Shown: positions 43,592-52,335 of the stretch, piece after piece
Numbering within the stretch: position 1 is the stretch's first letter
Layout of the letters: each line of letters starts with the position of its first letter
From: NZ13-RE01 sp964612975
GTDB taxonomy: Bacteria; Dictyoglomota; Dictyoglomia; Dictyoglomales; Dictyoglomaceae
Direction: 5' to 3'
Length of the DNA: 64,000 nt
NCBI GenBank assembly: GCA_964612975.1
Contig: CAZTGC010000003.1
Span: 124,001-188,000 of the forward strand
Translations under genes and position numbers: made by a program
The notes under the pieces: generated by a model
Seen by the model: the letters and a program-made list of their open reading frames with translations, nothing else
What the model was told of the DNA's origin: nothing
The model's database searches: none

Positions 43592-44776
43592 ATGAAGGAA
43601 AATATAAAAGTCTTCTTAAAAAGAGATACTCTTAGAAAGATTATTATAGGTAATCCCTGGATTTACCATAATGAAATCTTAAAAATTGAAGGAAACTTTT
43701 CTCCAGGAGATATAGTGGATATTTATGATAGTAGCAAAAGTTTTGTAGGAAGGGGATACATTAATCCCAATTCAAAGATAACTATAAGAATTTTAACAAG
43801 GAAGGAAGAAGAAATTGATAAAGAATTCTTCAGGGAAAGAATTCTTAGAGCATGGGAATATAGGAAAAGGTTAGTGGATGCTCGATCCTGTAGAGTAGTT
43901 TTTGGAGAGGCAGATTTTCTTCCGGGACTTATTGTAGATAAATTTGAAGATATTTTAGTGATTCAAACCCTTTCCCTTGGTATAGATAGATTCAAAGAGA
44001 CCATATTAGAGATTCTTGATGAAATTTTTCAGCCTCGAGGGATATATGAGAGAAATGATGTTCCCATAAGAGAGATAGAAGATCTTCCTCAGATAAAGGG
44101 ATTTTTGAAAGGAAATTTTGATCCTATTATAGAAATAGAGGAAAATGGACTAAAGATATTGGTAGATGTTGAAAATGGGCAGAAAACAGGATACTTTTTG
44201 GATCAGAAGGAAAATAGAACTGCTTTAAAAGGGCTGGTAAACGGGGCAGAGGTTCTTGATGCCTTTTCTTATACAGGCTCCTTCGCCCTTCATGCTTTAA
44301 AATTTGGGGCAGAAGAGGTTGTAGCAGTGGATTCCTCAAGCTATGCTTTAGATCTTGCAAAAAAGAATGTAGCTCTTAACGGATTCTCTGAAAAAATTGA
44401 ATTTATCGAAGAAAATGCCTTTGACCTTCTTAGAAAATTTCATAAAGAGGGAAGAAATTTTGATGTGATTATTCTCGATCCTCCTGCTTTTGCAAAATCT
44501 CAGAAAAATTTAGAGAATGCCTTAAGGGGTTATAAAGAGATCAATCTAAGAGCTATGAAAATAGTAAGAGATGAAGGATTTTTAATCACTTGCTCTTGCT
44601 CTCAACATGTTTCTCCTGAAATATTTCAAAGAGTTATAGAAGCAGCAAGCTATGATGCTAATAGAATATTAAGGCTTGTAGAATTCAAATATCAATCAAA
44701 GGATCATCCCATCCTTTATTCCCATCCTGAATCTTTATATTTAAAATGTGGAATATATCAGGTTTTGAAAAAATAG
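43592..44776 (+). CDS. rlmI: 23S rRNA cytosine methyltransferase, RlmI-like (PUA + class I MTase)
   Basis: 394 residues. N-terminal PUA domain (LKRDTLRKIIIGNPWIYHNE, VDIYDSSKSFVGRGYINPNS), then an EEHEE-like linker and a SAM-dependent methyltransferase with DAFSYTGSFALHALKFGAEE (motif I), VAVDSS, DPPAFAKSQKNL (motif IV) and catalytic Cys in ITCSCSQHV. Matches RlmI, which makes m5C in 23S rRNA. No neighbours of related function. Confidence 0.9.
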   Translation: MKENIKVFLKRDTLRKIIIGNPWIYHNEILKIEGNFSPGDIVDIYDSSKSFVGRGYINPNSKITIRILTRKEEEIDKEFFRERILRAWEYRKRLVDARSCRVVFGEADFLPGLIVDKFEDILVIQTLSLGIDRFKETILEILDEIFQPRGIYERNDVPIREIEDLPQIKGFLKGNFDPIIEIEENGLKILVDVENGQKTGYFLDQKENRTALKGLVNGAEVLDAFSYTGSFALHALKFGAEEVVAVDSSSYALDLAKKNVALNGFSEKIEFIEENAFDLLRKFHKEGRNFDVIILDPPAFAKSQKNLENALRGYKEINLRAMKIVRDEGFLITCSCSQHVSPEIFQRVIEAASYDANRILRLVEFKYQSKDHPILYSHPESLYLKCGIYQVLKK

Positions 44777-44860
44777 TAAATCATATACATTAAAATTGAA
44801 ACTTCTTAAAATATACTTTATAATGCATATAGAGATGAAGGTTTTTATGGAGGTTTATAA

Positions 44861-45490
44861 ATGCCTACTCTTAACAAAGAAGATCTCGAACAGATAATAC
44901 ACATAGTAAAGGAATTAATAAAACAGGAGATAGATACAAAATTTCCAATTTATTCGGAACTTATAGATCTAAAAGCTATAGTCAAAGAACTTGCAGAAGC
45001 CCAAAAAAGAACCGAGGATAGACTAAACGCTCTTGCAGAAGTTCAAAAAAGAACTGAAGAAGAACTTCACAACTTAGCACTAATCCAAAAAGATTTGCAG
45101 AAACAAGTCGGAGGAATTTCACATTCTGTAGGATTTGATTTAGAAAATCAGAGTTATAAAGCTCTTCCTGATCTTTTAAAAAGAGATTTTGAGATTGAAG
45201 TTAAAGAAAGGTTAATAAGAAAATTCATAAAAACAAAAAAAGGAGAATCAATGGAGATCAATATTATTGGGAAGGCCGAAAAAGATGGAAAAGCATTATA
45301 TATTGTAGGTGAAGCAAAGACAAATTTATCTATAAGGCATATATGTGATTTTATAGATAAATTAAAAGATATAAAAGAAACATTAGGAGAAGAAATATTT
45401 CCTGTCATTGTTACCCATATGACAGAACCAGAAGTAGAAGAATATGCTCTTAAAAATGGTATAAAAATCTATTATTCCTACGATTTTTGA
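44861..45490 (+). CDS. Coiled-coil DUF3782-like protein with PD-(D/E)XK-type C-terminal domain
   Basis: 209 residues. Residues ~10-85 form a charged coiled coil with near-repeats LAEAQKRTEDRLNALAE and VQKRTEEELHNLA. The rest (FDLENQSYKALPDLLKRDFE, MEINIIGKAEKDGKALYIVG, EAKTNLS) has the E...(E)xK pattern and strand order of PD-(D/E)XK nuclease-like folds seen in DUF3782 proteins. Activity unproven. GGAGG 8 bases before ATG, own promoter region AT-rich. Stands alone. Confidence 0.7.
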   Translation: MPTLNKEDLEQIIHIVKELIKQEIDTKFPIYSELIDLKAIVKELAEAQKRTEDRLNALAEVQKRTEEELHNLALIQKDLQKQVGGISHSVGFDLENQSYKALPDLLKRDFEIEVKERLIRKFIKTKKGESMEINIIGKAEKDGKALYIVGEAKTNLSIRHICDFIDKLKDIKETLGEEIFPVIVTHMTEPEVEEYALKNGIKIYYSYDF

Positions 45491-45549
45491 TAAAACATAT
45501 AAAATATTTAAAGAAACCTTCTAATTAAAAGATCAATTTGAATTAAGCT

Positions 45550-45611
45550 TAATCTTTCTTATTATTTTGCTTGATTTTTAATTCTCTCAATAAAAATATT
45601 AGGAAAGATTA
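45550..45611. repeat. Inverted repeat in the 288-bp gap before the nitroreductase gene
   Basis: TAATCTTTC (45550-45558) and GAAAGATTA (45603-45611), with further pairing AGC/GCT around. A -35/-10-like pair (TTTACA, 17 bases, TAAATT) follows near 45632. At 45676 AGGAGGTG opens a short frame ending quickly (VKKKIQKVQA) that I take as a gene scrap. Confidence 0.35.
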
Positions 45612-45778
45612 CAGATTAGCTAAATTATTTCTTTACAACTTTTAAAAATTAGCATAAATTATTCCTATAAAGAGGAGGTGAAAAAGAAAATTCAAAAGGT
45701 TCAAGCATAATGGGTAAATGGGAATAATGTATGGTATAACCCAAAAAACCCTTGGAAAAAGTGATAAGGAGGCTTAAT

Positions 45779-46279
45779 ATGAAAGAAGTGATTAATATTA
45801 TAAAATCACGGGTAAGCGTAAGGAATTATCTGGACAAAGAGATTCCAAAGGAAATTTTAGAAGATCTAATTGATTGTGCCCGCCTTGCTCCCTCGGGATA
45901 TAATAGACAACCTTGGACATTTTTAGTAGTTACTGATAAAGAATTGAAGGAAAAGCTCTCAGAAATTTGCACCTACGGGAGATTTTTAAAGGAAGCAGGA
46001 GCAGGCATTCTTATATTTTGTGAGAAAGATGCTGAAACGGCATTAGAAGACGCCTGTGCAGCAACAGAAAATATTATAATATCCGCTCAGGCTTATGGGC
46101 TTGGAACTTGTTGGATAAATTCATATAAAAAAGAACATTCTGAAGAAGTGAAAAGACTTGTTAATTGTCCCGATAATTTAGAGTTAATGGTCATATTAGC
46201 AGTGGGATATCCAAAGGAAATTCCTCAGAGACCAAAGAAAAGGGAATTATCAGAAGTATTAAGATGGCAAAGATTTTAA
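45779..46279 (+). CDS. Nitroreductase family protein
   Basis: 166 residues from ATG 45779, behind AAGGAGG; an upstream TTG at 45752 has no site. Family features: IIKSRVSVRNYLDKEIPKEI, CARLAPSGYNRQPWTFLVVT (FMN binding), EDACAATENIIISAQAYGLG, TCWINSYK and VILAVGYPKEIPQRPKKR. Short one-domain nitroreductases use FMN and NAD(P)H; substrate unknown. Confidence 0.9.
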   Translation: MKEVINIIKSRVSVRNYLDKEIPKEILEDLIDCARLAPSGYNRQPWTFLVVTDKELKEKLSEICTYGRFLKEAGAGILIFCEKDAETALEDACAATENIIISAQAYGLGTCWINSYKKEHSEEVKRLVNCPDNLELMVILAVGYPKEIPQRPKKRELSEVLRWQRF

Positions 46280-46353
46280 TTTCTAGGTTAAGTAATTAGA
46301 AGATTCTATAAGATAAAAATTTGACTTATCCTAGAAGATGGGAGGAAAAAAAT

Positions 46354-46667
46354 ATGAAGATTCAAAAATTTTATGGAAAACCTATAAAACCAATTATATG
46401 TGGTGGGAGAGGTGGGACATTTGACAAAGATTCCTGAAGTTCAAGGAGAAGAAAAGCATTATATCTTTTCAAATTGGCAAGATGTGGAATTTCCCCTTTC
46501 CCGATGAGGATTGGATAAGGGGATATCCTCACGAAATGAGAGATTTTATTGAATGTGTTTTATATAAAAGAGAACCCATCTCGGATTTTGAATTGGCAAA
46601 GGATACTTTAAAGGTAATATATGCAGGATATACATCTTCTGAGGAAGGAGTAAGGGTTTATCTATGA
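46354..46667 (+). pseudogene. Decayed Gfo/Idh/MocA oxidoreductase, C-terminal part
   Basis: The front (ATG 46354, good GGGAGG site, 27 codons MKIQKFYGKPIKPI...) does not fit the family and ends at TGA 46435; it may come from another gene. From about 46400 another frame reads VVGEVGHLTKIPEVQGEE, then SNWQDVEF, and after a shift at the C4 run near 46492 continues FPDEDWIRGYPHEMRDFIE and EPISDFELAKDTLKVIYAGY, the usual C-terminal block of Gfo/Idh/MocA sugar dehydrogenases. Dinucleotide-binding part absent. Its stop overlaps the flavoprotein start (ATGA), so it was the first gene of the next operon. Confidence 0.75.
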
Positions 46668-48436
46668 AAAGGATTAAGGGGGATGTAATTGTAATTGGAG
46701 CTGGAGGTGCTGGGCTTAGAGCTTCCCTTTCCGCTTATGAAAAAAATCCCCATTTAAAAATTCTTCTCATCTCAAAAAACCCCATTGGTTTAGGTGGGGT
46801 CACTGCCAATGCTTTTTCAGATAGAATGGCCTTTCATGCTACTTTATCCTATACTTTACCTCCTGATGAAAATTATCTTCATCATGCTATGGATATTTAT
46901 AGGATTGGAGGAGAAGTGTCTGATTATAATTTAGCAGAGATCTTGGCTAAGAAAAGTGAATCTGCAATTAACTATTTAATATCAATTGGTGTTCCCTTTG
47001 TAAAAACCCCTGATGGAAAAATTGATCAGTTTCTTACCGATGGATCCTTTTATCCAAGAGCCTGTTATGTGGGACCTAATACATCTATCGAGATGACAAA
47101 AGCCTTAGCAAGAAAGGTGAAGGAAACAAGGGTTGAAATCTATGAAAATTTAATGGTTTACGATCTTATAATAAAACAAGATAGAGTAATTGGGGCTAAA
47201 GCTATAGATGTTAACACTCAAGAAAAATTTATTATTCAGGGAAAGGCATTTATATTAGCCGCAGGTGGAGCAGGAGAATTATATCACCAAAATGTTTTCA
47301 CTTCTGAGATGACGGGTGATGGGTATGCAATGGCATTAAGAGCAGGAGCGGAACTTGTTAACATGGAATTTATGCAAATTGGTATATGTCATCCTCATAT
47401 TTTATTTGCAGAATCAGGAAGTATGTTTAGAGCTCTGCCTAAGATTGTGGATGAAAAGGGAAGGGAATTTTTATTGGATTATCTCTCAGAGGAAGATAAA
47501 AGGGATTTGTGTGTTTTGGAATTTAAAAAAGGAGCCCATTGGCCCATTTCCTTTGAGTCTCCTACTAAGTTAATTGACCTTAGTATTTATTATCATATGA
47601 AAAAGGGGCATAAAATATTTATGAACTTTATGGAAAATCCTTCCTATTTATCCTACGAGAATATTCCAGAAGAAATTTTAAAATGGAGTGAGAAGATTGG
47701 AAAGGAAATATTTAAGAATACAAAACCCTACGAAAGACTTCTGAAAATTAATTCTCAAATTGTAGAATGGCTAAGAAATTATGATATTGATCCTTCAAAG
47801 GATCCTATTCCCATTCAAAATTCTCTTCAGCATTTTCAAGGGGGAGTAAAAATAAAAGAGGATGCAGGAACAAATATAAAGGGACTTTTTGCAGTAGGAG
47901 AATGTGCAGGAGGACAACATGGAGCCAACCGTCCTGGAGGAAATTCCCTTTTGGATACCCAAGTATTTGGAGAAATTTCTGGTAAAAAAGCGGTAGAATA
48001 TGCTGAAAACATAGATTTTATAGAAATTTCTGATACCAATGAAGAAGTTTCTTTAAAGGGTACTCCTGCTAAAATTGTGAGGGAAAAAATAAGGGATATA
48101 ATTTCTCAATATGGATTTTTAGTAAGAATTGAGGAGGATATTAAAAGGGGTTTAAATGAGCTTAAAGAAATAAGAAAAGAGGGAGTATCCTTGGATGAAA
48201 ATGGATTATCCTATTATTACGAAACAATTAACATGTTAGATGTTGCAGAAGTAATTCTTAATGCTGTTTATATTAGAGATGAAAGTAGAGGTCCCCATTT
48301 AAGATTTAAAAGGTTTGAGCCCCCCATATTGGAGTTCCTTCCTAAAAATCCCAATTGGAATAAATATATTGTTTTTTACATGAGGTATGGCGAATTAAAA
48401 TATGAGATAAGAGAACCTGTGAGGCCGAAGAATTAA
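46664..48436 (+). CDS. FAD-dependent oxidoreductase of the fumarate reductase/aspartate oxidase superfamily
   Basis: 590 residues. FAD loop DVIVIGAGGAGLRASLSAYE, GGVTANAFSDRMAF, catalytic-region MEFMQIGICHPHILF and RALPKIVDEKGREFL, HFQGGVKIKEDAGTNIKGLF, AVGECAGGQHGANRPGGNSL for the flavin ribityl end. C-terminal helical domain as in succinate dehydrogenase flavoproteins. No heme or iron-sulfur partner is adjacent, so it may be a soluble dehydrogenase/reductase of a sugar-derived acid. Coupled to the Gfo-type remnant (ATGA) and 2 bases before a zinc alcohol dehydrogenase. Confidence 0.85.
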   Translation: MKRIKGDVIVIGAGGAGLRASLSAYEKNPHLKILLISKNPIGLGGVTANAFSDRMAFHATLSYTLPPDENYLHHAMDIYRIGGEVSDYNLAEILAKKSESAINYLISIGVPFVKTPDGKIDQFLTDGSFYPRACYVGPNTSIEMTKALARKVKETRVEIYENLMVYDLIIKQDRVIGAKAIDVNTQEKFIIQGKAFILAAGGAGELYHQNVFTSEMTGDGYAMALRAGAELVNMEFMQIGICHPHILFAESGSMFRALPKIVDEKGREFLLDYLSEEDKRDLCVLEFKKGAHWPISFESPTKLIDLSIYYHMKKGHKIFMNFMENPSYLSYENIPEEILKWSEKIGKEIFKNTKPYERLLKINSQIVEWLRNYDIDPSKDPIPIQNSLQHFQGGVKIKEDAGTNIKGLFAVGECAGGQHGANRPGGNSLLDTQVFGEISGKKAVEYAENIDFIEISDTNEEVSLKGTPAKIVREKIRDIISQYGFLVRIEEDIKRGLNELKEIRKEGVSLDENGLSYYYETINMLDVAEVILNAVYIRDESRGPHLRFKRFEPPILEFLPKNPNWNKYIVFYMRYGELKYEIREPVRPKN

Positions 48437-48438
48437 AT

Positions 48439-49527
48439 ATGAAGGCAAAAGCTGCTGTTTTAGAAGAATTTGGTAATCCTCTTGTTATACGATATTTTGA
48501 TATTCCAGAACTTCCTCCCAAGGGAATTTTGGTGAGGATGGTAGCTTCTGGAGTTTGTGGGTCTGATTTACATATGATAGATGGAAAAGATTCTCGTGTT
48601 CCCTTGCCTATAATATTAGGCCATGAAGGAATAGGGGAAGTTATAGAAATAAATGGAGAAAAGAGAGATTTAAACGGAGAGATTGTTAAAAAAGGAGATT
48701 TAGTTATATGGAATAGAGGAATTGTGTGTAGAGAGTGTTACTTTTGTCAAATAGCTAAAATGCCTTATTTATGTGAAAATAGAAAAATATATGGAATAAA
48801 TCGTTCTTGTACCGAATATCCTTATCTTCTGGGTTCATATAGTGAGTATATTATTTTAGAAGAAAAAACAGAGATAATGAAAGTATCTTCTAGAGTCGAC
48901 CCTGCCGTAATGGTTATGGCAGGATGTTCGGGAGCCACTGGAATTCATGCTATAGATTCTTTGCAAGATAACTTGCTTGATAAGACAGTAGTAGTACAAG
49001 GTGGGGGACCTCTTGGGATTTTTGTTTTAGTGCTTTCTAAACTTCTGGGAGCGAGGTATACTATACTAATTACGGGTAGTAATTTTAGAAAAAAGATAGT
49101 AGAGAAAATAGGAATAGATTTAATTCTTGACAGAAATTTATCAGAAGAAGAGAAAATAAAGAAAATTTTAGAAATAACCTATAAAAAAGGAGCTGATTTA
49201 GTAATAGAGGCTACAGGATCAAATAAAGCAATTTTAGAAGGAATAAAGATGCTTAGAAAAGGGGGTACCTATCTTATAGTAGGGGTTGCTACACCTGAAG
49301 AGAAGATTTCAGTAGATTTTTATGATATTTCTTCGAAGAGTTTGATTATTAAAGGTATATGGGTAAGTGATACAGAACACCTTAAGAAGGCAGTAGTATT
49401 CATTGAGAAGTATGAGGATATATTCAAACCTATAATTACCCACAGAATATCCTTAGAAGAGATAAATGAAGGGCTAAAATTAGTGAGGGAAAGAAAAGCA
49501 GTTAAAGTGGTTATAGATAAATTCTAA
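48439..49527 (+). CDS. Zinc-dependent alcohol dehydrogenase (MDR family)
   Basis: 362 residues. Catalytic zinc: Cys in SGVCGSDLHM and GHEGIGEV; structural zinc cysteines in CRECYFCQIAKMPYLC; NAD site VVVQGGGPLGIFVLVLSKLL. Relatives include sorbitol/threonine dehydrogenases. It begins 2 bases after the flavoprotein stop and the UroD-like gene follows after 18 bases, a single operon. A polyol or sugar-derived alcohol is likely the substrate. Confidence 0.9.
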   Translation: MKAKAAVLEEFGNPLVIRYFDIPELPPKGILVRMVASGVCGSDLHMIDGKDSRVPLPIILGHEGIGEVIEINGEKRDLNGEIVKKGDLVIWNRGIVCRECYFCQIAKMPYLCENRKIYGINRSCTEYPYLLGSYSEYIILEEKTEIMKVSSRVDPAVMVMAGCSGATGIHAIDSLQDNLLDKTVVVQGGGPLGIFVLVLSKLLGARYTILITGSNFRKKIVEKIGIDLILDRNLSEEEKIKKILEITYKKGADLVIEATGSNKAILEGIKMLRKGGTYLIVGVATPEEKISVDFYDISSKSLIIKGIWVSDTEHLKKAVVFIEKYEDIFKPIITHRISLEEINEGLKLVRERKAVKVVIDKF

Positions 49528-49545
49528 AAACTTAAGGAGAAATTT

Positions 49546-50640
49546 ATGATTGGGGAATTGGATAAGTTTGATCTTCAGAAATTCTGGGAAGAGAACGATT
49601 ACTCCTTAGAAAATTTTAATAATAAGATAAGAATTCCTATCTTTTACTGGCTTGATGATCACTTTTTGTTTGAATTCTTAAATGTGGAATCTACGATTAG
49701 ATACTATACTGATTATGAGTATAGATTAAAGCTTCATAAAGAAGCAAATAAAAGATTAGAAAAGGTATTAGGTAGAAAATTTTACCCTGAGGATCCCATT
49801 GAACCACCATCTCCCAATAGATTTGAAGTTTTGATGGGAGCTAAATATGTGCTCACCGAGGGGGGAACCCCATGGCTTATTTCAGAAGTGGAAGATGTAA
49901 AGGATCTAAAGGAGTTGATAAAGAAGATGGAGAAAGTTGATATAAAAAAATCTGCTCTTCCCGAAGATTTTATGGAGAAAAAGGAAAATTATGAGAAAAT
50001 ATCAGGAAAGAAATTGAAACTGGGAAATTTTAGTAGAGGACCTGCAACTATGGCAACAAGTATTTTAGGAACAGAAAATACTTGTATTTTCATGATGGAA
50101 GAGGAAGATATTCTATTAGAGTTTTTTGAAATTTTATGTCAAAAGTTAATAGAGTACAATAAGGTATTAAGAGAGGCTACTGATAATAATGAATTTGGAT
50201 ATTCTATTGCTGATGATAATTGTTTTCTTTTTCCTCCTAAAAAATATTTGAAATTCTGTGCTCCCTTCTTGGAGAAGATATTTAAGGAATTCGCTCCTTT
50301 AGAGGAACATAAAAGATATCAACATTCTGATAGTAATATGAAGCATTTAATGAGTATTTTACATGATTTAGGAGTAAATGAGGTAAATTTTGGGCCTGAA
50401 ATTCATCCTGAGGAAATAAGAAGAGCAATGCCAAAGACAAAAATTTATGGGCAGATGCCTCCTTTCACATTAAGAAATGGAAAACCCTATGAGATTATTG
50501 AAATTGTGAAAAGGGACATGAAGTTTTTAGGGGAAGATGGAAATTTTGTGGAGTGTACTGCAGGAAGTGTTCCAGGAGGAACTCCATTAGAAAATATCAA
50601 ATTTTATATGTGGGCGGTGGAAAAATATTGCAGGTTATAA
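49546..50640 (+). CDS. Uroporphyrinogen decarboxylase/MtaA-family protein
   Basis: 364 residues of the URO-D superfamily TIM-barrel: LNVESTIRYYTDYEYRLKLH, RGPATMATSILGTENTCIFM, and the C-terminal block GQMPPFTLRNGKPYEIIEIV, ECTAGSVPGGTPLENIKFYM. The metal region reads QHSDSNMKHL, with His260 and Asp262 where corrinoid methyltransferases (MtaA/MtbA) have H-x-C, while Cys337 is kept. No heme genes are near, so porphyrin synthesis is unlikely; a methyl- or carboxyl-removing enzyme in a catabolic operon is a better guess. Confidence 0.82.
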   Translation: MIGELDKFDLQKFWEENDYSLENFNNKIRIPIFYWLDDHFLFEFLNVESTIRYYTDYEYRLKLHKEANKRLEKVLGRKFYPEDPIEPPSPNRFEVLMGAKYVLTEGGTPWLISEVEDVKDLKELIKKMEKVDIKKSALPEDFMEKKENYEKISGKKLKLGNFSRGPATMATSILGTENTCIFMMEEEDILLEFFEILCQKLIEYNKVLREATDNNEFGYSIADDNCFLFPPKKYLKFCAPFLEKIFKEFAPLEEHKRYQHSDSNMKHLMSILHDLGVNEVNFGPEIHPEEIRRAMPKTKIYGQMPPFTLRNGKPYEIIEIVKRDMKFLGEDGNFVECTAGSVPGGTPLENIKFYMWAVEKYCRL

Positions 50641-50644
50641 AATA

Positions 50645-50672
50645 AAAAGCCGGGGAGAGGTGCCCCGGCTTA
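50645..50672. terminator. Bidirectional terminator, strong GC stem
   Basis: AAGCCGGGG (50647-50655), loop AGAGGTG, CCCCGGCTT (50663-50671). On the minus strand a T run follows; separates the UroD-like gene from the convergent PorV-like gene. Confidence 0.85.
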
Positions 50673-50699
50673 AATAAGAGAAGGGATGGGTTTGTCTTT

Positions 50700-52017
50700 T
50701 TAGAATTTTGCAGATCCAGAAGCAATAAATCTAAGATAGGATAAATCAGGAGAAATATTTTGAATTTGCTCCCCAAGGACTGCAACATCAAGAGAGAATC
50801 CAAAAAGATTCAATCCAGCACCAACAGATAAAGTTAATCCCCTTACTGCAAGTTCTGCTGACTTCGTTGGATCAAGCTCTTCTAATCTTATATTCCCGTA
50901 GGCTCCTGCCCTTAATGCAAGAATGGGAAGAACCCAAAATTCTACTCCTGCACGTAGGGTTCCATATCTCCAGGTTTCTGGCTTGTTCCAATTCTCCTGA
51001 CTAAAATTATAACTTAGATCAAAGTTTTCTAAATCTAATGCTAATTTAATCATACCCAAATCTATCGCAGCACCAAAATTAAAGAAGGAAGGAAGCTTAA
51101 TGCCAGAATATACTTCCTGAGGTGGATTATAGGTCCACCAAGCATCCCAGTGGCCCCATACAAAGTCATCATGCCACATATAGTCTCTTATATAATTTAT
51201 ATTACTATAGGCATTTCTATAAACTAATCCTACCTTTAAAAGAGCAAGATTTAGAATTGCCCCTAAATCCACAGTAAATCCATCAATACTGGCCCAATCG
51301 TAGGAATGAAATTGAGAATCCCAAGTATGATAGTTATCTTTCTCAGGATCATTTTCATACTCGCTTCCCGGAATAAATCTTCCACTTCCAAACCATATCC
51401 CATCAACCTTTCTTGATACTTCCCCTTTAATGTAGGTTAAGTTGACCCCAAGAGCTATTGGCCCAAATTTTGTTCCTGTTCCTAAGGAGAAGGTATCAAG
51501 CTTTGAGACATCTGTTACATCAGAGAACCAATCAAACTTCATAGGGTAAATATCGGGTGCATAGCTTGTCCAATACCCACCATCAGCCCTTGCCACAACT
51601 ATAGGTGGTATAAAGGGTTTTTTATATGCAACAGAAAGATTTGATAGAGCTAATGCTGCATAAAGGGGCTTGAAATTAAATTTATACTCATACTTAGGAG
51701 TTCCGCCTTCCCAGCCAACAAATTCTTTACTTACTTCACCTAAAGTTAATACCGTTAAGTTTATATTTCTTACATATGCAAGCCCTGCAGGGTTATATTC
51801 CACAGAGGATGCATCATTGGCAGGCAAGGGCAGTTCCTGCTCCACCCATGCCAAGGAATCTTGCACTTCCTCCACTCATCCAGGGAAGGAAAAAGAAAAG
51901 ATTAATAGGATATTTCTCTCCAGGTACAGGACGTTCTTCTATTTGAGCAAAGGATATTGTGAGAAGAAGAACAAGGGAAAGGATGCTTACCGTTAGAATC
52001 TTTAAAATCTTACTCAT
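50700..52017 (-). pseudogene. PorV/UPF0164-family outer-membrane barrel, one frameshift
   Basis: ATG 52017 starts a signal peptide (SKILKILTVSILSLVLLLTI) and then MSGGSARFLGMGGAGTALA, the family start. The frame then hits a stop, while the -1/+1 frame continues with NDASSVEYNPAGLAYV and some 380 residues of amphipathic strands ending FIASGSAKF. At the join TGCC is duplicated in tandem (GGCAGGCA on the plus strand, 51819-51826); deleting one copy restores GTALANDASSVEYNPAGLA exactly. The protein would be an outer-membrane barrel like PorV/PorQ. Either a very fresh mutation, a phase-variable switch or an assembly error. TATAAT-like promoter and AGGAGGT site are intact. Confidence 0.85.
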
Positions 52018-52097
52018 CTTTGGATACCTCCTTTTTCTTTATATTATTATACTACAATACTTTTGATTTCTTGTCTGTGATATAAATCACATATCCT

Positions 52098-52305
52098 TCA
52101 AAAATTAAAGTTCTCTTTCCTCAATCTCATAAAAGATAAATTATCCTCAGTATATGCCCTGAGAATTTCATCTAAGATAGGATATGGGGTGAGAGAATCC
52201 TCATCCCTTTGATTTGGCCTTAACTCCCCATGGAACCTTTGTTAAAATTGACTCAGGTATAATTTCCCTTTCTCTATTAATAAATCTTACTAATTCATAG
52301 AACAT
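52098..52305 (-). pseudogene. nadE: Tail remnant of NAD synthetase
   Basis: Minus strand MFYELVRFINREREIIPESI (52305 on) then, after one shift, ELRPNQRDEDSLTPYPILDE and ILRAYTEDNLSFMRL, ending TGA 52098. This is the C-terminal end of bacterial NadE (KPPSAELRPNQTDEDSLPPY). Only about 65 of the usual 250-280 or more codons remain. Scar in the gap between the PorV-like and M48 genes. Confidence 0.8.
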
Positions 52306-52335
52306 CATCTAAGGTGGCTAAACAGGCAAATACTT

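Noticed and set aside
49546..50640. True heme-pathway uroporphyrinogen decarboxylase (HemE)
   Set aside because: Lacks the HemE N-terminal R-Q-A-G-R motif and heme-gene neighbours; belongs to the broader MtaA-like group.
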